DNA of 64,000 bases from Lethocerus indicus. Taxonomy: Eukaryota > Arthropoda > Insecta > Hemiptera > Belostomatidae. The first letter of the stretch is position 1, and each line of letters opens with the position of its first letter. The position numbers and the translations under genes are program-made. Below, piece after piece: positions 60,101 through 64,000 of the stretch. The stretch covers positions 878,585 through 942,584 of the forward strand of contig JACDQD010000002.1 of NCBI GenBank assembly GCA_019843655.1. Reading direction: 5' to 3'. The notes beneath the pieces were generated by a model, which saw only the letters and a list, made by a program, of their open reading frames with translations, made no database searches and was not told the DNA's origin.

Positions 60101-60950
60101 GAGAGGGAGAGGGAGAGGGAGAGGGAGGGAGAGGGAGAGGGAGAGGGAGAGGGAGAGGGAGAGGGAGAGGGAGAGAGAGGAGAGGGAGAGGGAGAGGAGA
60201 GAGGGAGAGGGAGACGAGAGGAGAGGAGAGGGCACGTCTAATAAACATTTCAGAATACTCCTATTATAGGTTTGAAACTGTAAACTTGTCTGTACAATTT
60301 CAGCCGTCGTGAATTTCCGGTTGATAGAATTTTTTAACGTTTTTCGGTCCGTCTCCGAATTTTTTTTTTTTTACCCGTTTCCAGAAAACTGAAAACTGCG
60401 AGAATCCGCGTCGAATTTCGCGCCACAAAAAAAAAAAAAATTTGAGCGCAGTCGAACTTTTTCTCGTTCGGCATCGAAGACGGAACTTAACGAAAATGAA
60501 CGAGAAATGAATTTTCGAAGCGTTTCGACGATTGGTGGTGGAGGGGTGGGAGGAGGTCATTACTTTGAAGGGGGCAAAATATAGATATTCGTAAATGAAT
60601 AGATAATTTTTAAAAAAAAAAAAAAACAAAAAATTCCCGGATTGGGGAAATCAATCCTATAAATTGATTGATGAAGGTATCGCGATGAAATGGGGGATGC
60701 GATGAGAGACTCGGGGCGCACGGCGTTTCAACCCCAGTCGGTGTTCGGCCGCCGAAACGGACCTGAATACAAATACCTTGTTGGTCCAGCCGCAGGTACA
60801 GTTGGTACCGATTCTGCCAATTGACTGGCCGTACTCTTCGGAATCGACTTCTTCAGAAACGTCGCTCAGGTAGGACCTCTCGCCGCCGGCCGGGAGGATG
60901 CGGCTGGCGGCCGACAAAATGCACCAAGAGAACAACAGCCAACGATTCAT
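57136..60950 (-). CDS. Secreted trypsin-like S1A serine protease, complete, six coding exons
   Basis: Predicted 315-aa zymogen that cuts after Arg/Lys. Exons, in transcript order: 60777-60950, 59833-60043, 59089-59286, 58792-58958, 57458-57614, 57136-57176; phases agree and sum to 948 nt. Residues: signal peptide about 1-23 (MNRWLLFSWCILSAASRILP...), a short pro-region ending NCTCGWTNK-AGGR, cleavage R62|IVGG, His108 (TAAHC), Asp157 (ADIAIL), Ser253 (GDSGGP), and Asp247 six residues before Ser as the trypsin S1 residue; Gly at 216/226 positions is kept (FGVGC, RPGVNTDV). The CxCG pro-region resembles CUB/venom-type arthropod proteases, but no CUB domain is present. Ten cysteines in the mature chain plus pro-region. 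The exon 5 donor GGA|GTACGT joins exon 6 (KTSLKESRTCARS); reading on without splicing gives a false tail. A tandem paralogue lies upstream. Substrate unknown. Confidence 0.92.
57458..57614 (-). CDS. Protease 1 exon 5: Ser
   Basis: GDSGGPVLWLEPDTNRYTLV to TDVSAYTDWIQSNIR. Exactly 157 nt, as in the paralogue. Donor AGGA|GTACGT, phase 1. The unspliced frame runs to a stop at 57405-57407 and is taken as read-through. Confidence 0.88.
57970..58276. mobile_element. Family B remnant in protease 1 intron 4
   Basis: GTATCCACCGTTTAAAAGTCCATAACTTGCAAACCGATTGGCGG and inverted CAGTGGATACATTTTTTTTGGACC ends; the coding relic is lost. Confidence 0.65.
58303..58345. repeat. Family C end in protease 1 intron 4
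   Basis: CGGGCCGGCAACTAAGTAATTGCGGAATATTCA. Confidence 0.55.
58455..58745. repeat. Family E copy, inverted, in protease 1 intron 4
   Basis: CCAATCCAGAAAGTCCTTAATGCTCCCC, GGACAATCCTCCACCACGACCTCTCAACATACC and AGTTGAATCGTGTCAAAAACAGCC match family E in reverse. Confidence 0.65.
58792..58958 (-). CDS. Protease 1 exon 4
   Basis: GWGHTRHGG to NFCTYGWNKDACQ, including the specificity Asp. Acceptor TTTCTTCCAG, donor CAG|GTGGTA, phase 0. Confidence 0.92.
59089..59286 (-). CDS. Protease 1 exon 3: Asp
   Basis: SDETAQTRLYGVALAVPHER, HKADIAILVTE, GPACLP, KYVKITG. Acceptor TTTTGTACAG, donor ACAG|GTCACC, phase 1. Confidence 0.92.
59341..59425. mobile_element. Family C mariner-type fragment in protease 1 intron 2
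   Basis: GTTGGCAACTAAGTAATTGCGCAATTCACCGACAACAAG then GTTGTACATATTTTTAAGTACGTC; preceded by a short (TA)n. Confidence 0.6.
59475..59800 (+). mobile_element. Family B remnant in protease 1 intron 2
   Basis: AAGTCCATAACTTGCAAACTGATTGTCGG at the left end; the plus strand reads LELDGTKSVSKRYFKYENIN..VQRQWRN, the relic HTH peptide. Right end degraded. Confidence 0.6.
59833..60043 (-). CDS. Protease 1 exon 2: activation site and His
   Basis: AGGRIVGG, Cys42/Cys58 pair around AYCGSTL and TAAHC, VGEHDLTS. Acceptor GGGTTTCAG, donor CAA|GTAAAA, phase 1. Confidence 0.92.
60076..60231. repeat. Purine (GAGAGG)n tract in protease 1 intron 1
   Basis: About 155 bp of uninterrupted G/A-rich repeats just upstream (plus-strand sense) of exon 2; on the transcript strand it is a pyrimidine tract near the exon 2 acceptor. 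Confidence 0.93.
60777..60950 (-). CDS. Protease 1 exon 1: signal peptide and pro-region
   Basis: 58 codons: hydrophobic signal, acidic linker (SDVSEEVDSEEYG), then NCTCGWTNK. Donor AAG|GTATTT, phase 0. Confidence 0.88.
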
Positions 60951-61305
60951 CCCAACACTGAAAACTGCCGGTTATTAAACTTCTTTTGAACTTCAGAAAA
61001 AAAGTATTCTCATACCGCACCCTTAAATTCCCTTAAATTTTTTTTTTCCCCCTCGTAGACCACATTAAACATTCTGCCGGTTACGGCGGACCTGAAGCGG
61101 CTAAATTTTTTCAACAATATTCCCGAAATTCGACGAAAACTACGAAATTCCAAAGTCTCCTTAAGTCCGCCAAAGTATTTTCACGTCTTGGACATAAAAG
61201 TAGACTCTTAAAATACATTATCAACGGTTAATTACTGTAAAAAAAACCCGTGTGATTCCTACCTGTTACTAATTTGCAAGGTTCGTACAATTTTACAGCC
61301 TCCTT

Positions 61306-61313
61306 CTTATATA
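61306..61313 (-). promoter_or_regulatory. TATA box candidate for protease 1
   Basis: Minus-strand TATATAAG. About 45 nt further on is a good donor (AGTAACAG|GTAGGA at 61263/61262), and an acceptor (CAGTTTTCAG) lies 7 nt before the ATG. This predicts a very short non-coding first exon (61263 to about 61283) and a 305-nt 5'UTR intron. Confidence 0.45.
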
Positions 61314-61588
61314 CTATAGACCCGAAACTAGTTGCATTATAGACTAATTGAATAATTGCTCCACTATCAGCCTGCTGCTAATTAGCAAGCGTCTAAATAT
61401 TCCACGATATTTGAACAAATGTTTTCCCGTTTACTCGCCGCCACTTTTACCATTTTATTCAAGGTAATATTACCTTCGAATCGGTGAATAATGATTCGTT
61501 TATTCATTCCAGATTTTCCCCGAATACGGTAGGGAGAGAGGGGGAGATTTTTTGTTGTTGTCGAATAATTAACGAATTTATCCCAGCT

Positions 61589-61872
61589 CTGTGCCGTTTG
61601 GTCTTTTAGCGAAACCGGTTTCGGTCGTTCGCCATCTTCGGTAGCGCGGTGTTAGTCACTCGTGTTACTGCTGTGGCGTTATCGGCCGACGGTCCGACAT
61701 TGAGTTAACCGGCCCCGTTGACAGAAATTCCGAACCCACGCGACTACTGAAGACGGGGCGAGCGGCCGAAACCGGTCCCGGCGAAAGACAAGGAACAACG
61801 GCGTGAGTGGACAGAGAGACACGGCGAACCCAAGGGGTATATTCCACAACCCTCGCAGACCGCAAAACGGAG
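61589..61872. repeat. Fold-back element, family A, between the proteases (copy a)
   Basis: GTTTGGTCTTTTAGCGAAACCGGTTTCGG...CGCCATCTTCGGTAGCGCGGTGTTAG and inverted GACTACTGAAGACGGGGCGAGCGGCCGAAACCGG...CTCGCAGACCGCAAAACGG. Confidence 0.7.
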
Positions 61873-61891
61873 TTTTACTTAGTTTTTTTTT

Positions 61892-62068
61892 GGGGGTCTT
61901 TCGCCAGACCGGTTTCGGCCGCTCGCCGTCTTCAGTAGCGCCGTGTCAGTCACTGTCGGCTGTTTTTTTTCCGGGGGGGGGGGGGGGGGGGGGGCATCCT
62001 CTCACTCACTTGTACTGCCGACGGTGACTAAAACAGCGCTACTGAAGACGGCGAGCGGCCGAACCGTC
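61892..62068. repeat. Fold-back element, family A, between the proteases (copy b), with a 22-G loop
   Basis: Arms GGTCTTTCGCCAGACCGGTTTCGGCCGCTCGCCGTCTTCAGTAGCG and GCGCTACTGAAGACGGCGAGCGGCCGAAC, with an inner pair CAGTCACTGTCGGC / GCCGACGGTGACT. The loop holds the longest G run of the window (61973-61994). Confidence 0.75.
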
Positions 62069-62509
62069 AATTTTTTTCCTACTGAATTTGGTCAAAAGTC
62101 CAAAATATCCGATGTAATCGAGGAGCAAAGCGCCTGATTATAAATTATTAATATACTTATAAATATAATGAAATTATGTTTGGCTATTTACCCTGTCCAA
62201 ATTTTCTTGTATCCTTCTTATATTACACCGCATTTAAACTAATTGAATAATGACTGTATATTTGAACAAATGTTTTTTTTTCAAACCCCCCCACCCCTAT
62301 TTACCCCTATTTACTTTTGCCATTTTATATTCAGGTAATATTGAATCAAACAAATGGGACAGTCGATGTTGTTGGGATTAGAATCCGTCCTTGAGTAATA
62401 TTCTGAACTTTAAAGTTAAGGACGAACGGAGATGAAATGGAACTTCAGGAACCGGGATTTACTGGACAAGACAAATTACATAGAAATATTAGGCGCATTT
62501 TTTTTTTTT
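62069..62509. other. Spacer between tandem proteases, no gene seen
   Basis: AT-rich unique sequence. The words TTGAACAAATGTTTT and TTGCCATTTTATATTCA-AGGTAATATT recall 61408-61475, suggesting an old local duplication. Confidence 0.4.
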
Positions 62510-62515
62510 TTTATT
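62510..62515 (-). terminator. AATAAA polyadenylation signal for protease 2
   Basis: Minus-strand GATAATAAAA directly before an A run, about 77 nt after the predicted stop at 62592. Confidence 0.5.
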
Positions 62516-62591
62516 ATCCGAATACAAAATGAGCGTAATAATAGTGAATTCGGGCAATTCCATTCTCCGGACTGGAACTCCAGTCTATATT

Positions 62592-62632
62592 CTACAGCCT
62601 GGCGCACGTCCTGCTGCGTCCCGACGAAGTCG
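62592..62632 (-). CDS. Protease 2, 41-nt C-terminal coding exon
   Basis: Acceptor CGTTTCAG; (A)TSSGRSRTCARL then TAG. Length and residue pattern match protease 1 exon 6. Confidence 0.8.
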
Positions 62633-64000
62633 CTGAAACGAAATGACGTTACAATTACATGAAAGTGTATCGGCCGAAAATGAAATTGTCAGTCGCGATA
62701 TTGGGGGATAACGTTATAAGGGTTTTTTTTTTTTTTTTAATTCATCCTATCCGATCTGATGATGACACCTCTCGATATACTGAAGAATCTACCCCCTCGT
62801 CGGGGAAACTTTCCACCGGTTTTCGAGCTTTAGAAAAGCTCCGAGAATGCCGTGAAAAAAATCGCTTTTACCGTGGATATGATATTGGATCCAGTCGATG
62901 TAGCTGTAGACGTCGGTGTTGACGCCCGGATATGCTGTGGCGCAGCCGAAACCGAACGAGACCACTCCAACGAGGGTGTAACGGTTGGTGTCCGGATCGA
63001 GCCATGTCACGGGACCGCCGGAATCGCCCTGGCCAAAAGACGGAATTCACAATTGGTCGAATAATTTGGCAAACCGATTGGAGTACACTCTACCTGGAAG
63101 ATGGACAGAGGCCGTAGCAGAGGTTGATGTAGATGAGTGTCCACCGGGATCACCAGACTTGACTCATCTGGACGTCGTTTATCGGCAAAAATTGCCAAGC
63201 ACATTGGACGAACTTGGAGGAGAATCCATCGTATATTCGTGGCCATGAGGGAGGGAGGGAGAGAGGGAGAGAGAGAGAAACGAAACTCCGCTGTAATCGG
63301 ACGAAAGTCGAAACTAGCTCACCTGGCACGAATCCTTCTTCCAGCGGAACGTGCAGAATTGGCCGGTCGATTTGACGTGCCGGAACCTCTTCTGGCACTG
63401 GTGGGTCGGTATGATGCGCAGCCACAATTTCATCAGACGGCTGGAACCCTCGCCGGCGAAACTCACGTCTCCCCAGCCTGGAAAAGGGGATGGGGGGGGT
63501 AGGGGTAGGGAAAAAAAATATATCGGGGTTTGTCAACTAAATAATTGCGTATTCTTCTTCACGGGTTCGAATTGAAATGGCACTGTAATCTACTATTTCC
63601 GATTTTTGACCTGTTACTTTGACGTAGACGTCGGGCTGGACGACGGGCCGCGTCGGGAGGCAGACGGGCGAGACGCCCTCGTCGAAACGCACCCTCTTGG
63701 AGGTCACCAAAAGCGCTATGTCGTTTTCCGTCGATTCGGGATCGTACATCTCGTGGGCGATCCACCTGTCCACGTCGTACAGGCGAGTGTACGGAGTTTC
63801 AATATCTGAAAGACAGAGATGAGGAGGGGAAATTAGTCCCGTCCTTCCCGGTTCTGCTTCACTACCCCGTCCCTCAGGACGCCCCCATTCGAGAGTTTTT
63901 TGGCCCCGCAATGACTTAGCGACTTGGCGGTAAGTATAAAGTACCGGAATTGAGGTCGTGCTCTCCGACGAGTACGCCGACCTTCCGGGTCTCCCCGTGG
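62592..64000 (-). CDS. Trypsin-like S1A serine protease 2, tandem paralogue, N-terminal part outside the window
   Basis: Secreted S1A protease by analogy with its neighbour. Exons in the window, transcript order: >64000-63945 (partial), 63805-63611, 63477-63323, 63028-62872, 62632-62592. Visible: VGVLVGEHDLNS; DIETPYTRLYDVDRW, ENDIALLVT with the catalytic Asp; SPVCLP; VKVTGWGDVSFAGEG; QFCTFRWKKDSCQ with the S1 Asp (trypsin-like); GDSGGPVTWLDPDTNRYTLV with the catalytic Ser; PGVNTDVYSYIDWIQYHIH. Splice positions and phases match protease 1 throughout, and the two Ser exons are both 157 nt. The last exon adds (A)TSSGRSRTCARL. The catalytic His, activation site and signal peptide lie beyond the right edge. 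No frame breaks seen. Physiological substrate unknown. Confidence 0.9.
62872..63028 (-). CDS. Protease 2, Ser exon
   Basis: GDSGGPVTWLDPDTNRYTLV to YIDWIQYHIH. 157 nt, donor CACG|GTAAAA, phase 1, at the same place as in protease 1. The unspliced frame would end at 62789. Confidence 0.87.
63323..63477 (-). CDS. Protease 2, exon before Ser
   Basis: GWGDVSFAGEGSSRLMKLWL to CTFRWKKDSCQ. Acceptor CCTTTTCCAG, donor CAG|GTGAGC. Confidence 0.9.
63611..63805 (-). CDS. Protease 2, Asp exon
   Basis: DIETPYTRLYDVDRWIAHEM to PDVYVKVTG; contains ENDIALLV. Acceptor TGTCTTTCAG, donor ACAG|GTCAAA. Confidence 0.9.
63945..64000 (-). CDS. Protease 2, partial exon at the window edge
   Basis: HGETRKVGVLVGEHDLNS, aligned to VDVRRRLGIIVGEHDLTS of protease 1. 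Donor CCG|GTACTT, phase 1. Runs off the right edge. Confidence 0.85.

Noticed and set aside
62789..62871. C-terminal tail from GKSDFFHG to SPTRG read on from the Ser exon of protease 2
   Set aside because: Same reason: it follows the conserved donor and has no counterpart in protease 1.

Overview
The window is nuclear DNA from an arthropod, most likely an insect. It holds spliced genes with GT..AG introns, a Kirre/Rst-type immunoglobulin adhesion receptor, S1A serine proteases of arthropod type, mariner/IS630-type element remnants, satellites and many long G, C, A and T runs. The order is not resolved. There are no operons, tRNAs, rRNAs or CRISPR arrays that I can support.

Layout. From 1 to about 43.6 kb there is no gene that I recognise. 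This stretch is filled with scattered copies of at least five interspersed repeat families, called here A (fold-back element with long inverted arms), B (IS630/mariner-like, coding for a relic HTH peptide), C (mariner-type end beginning GGCAACTAAGTAATTGCGG), D (inverted ends containing GACGCAAGATTTGAA) and E (a several-hundred-bp repeat, locally tandem at 39.7-40.5 kb). It also has a satellite complex (15.7-27.0 kb): a 23-copy, 103-bp array flanked by blocks of a degenerate GGGCC/AAAAAT minisatellite. Two isolated exon-like signals are noted, at 18670-18711 (+) and 36535-36605 (-). From 43675 to 53661 (+) lies a ten-coding-exon kirre/rst (NEPH/SYG-1 family) gene, followed by an AT-rich, repeat-poor stretch that looks like a long 3'UTR. 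On the minus strand lie two tandem, structurally matching trypsin-like serine protease genes: one complete (57136-60950, 315 aa) and one cut by the right edge of the window (62592 to beyond 64000).

Main results. (1) The kirre-like gene can be assembled exon by exon, but it needs one extra base at four places, all in short G or C runs; with these four bases the summed CDS is divisible by 3. Homopolymer under-calling in the assembly is the simplest explanation. (2) Both proteases have a hidden 41-nt last coding exon, spliced from a donor at the same place, giving the shared C-terminus TSxxxSRTCARx; open-reading-frame reading alone misses it and gives false tails. (3) Minisatellite blocks are flanked by direct duplications of unique-looking sequence and lie in opposite orientations, including an inverted pair at 15.8-16.2 and 19.5-19.9 kb.

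The kirre-like receptor and the proteases are neighbours in convergent orientation. Nothing in the sequence suggests that they work together.
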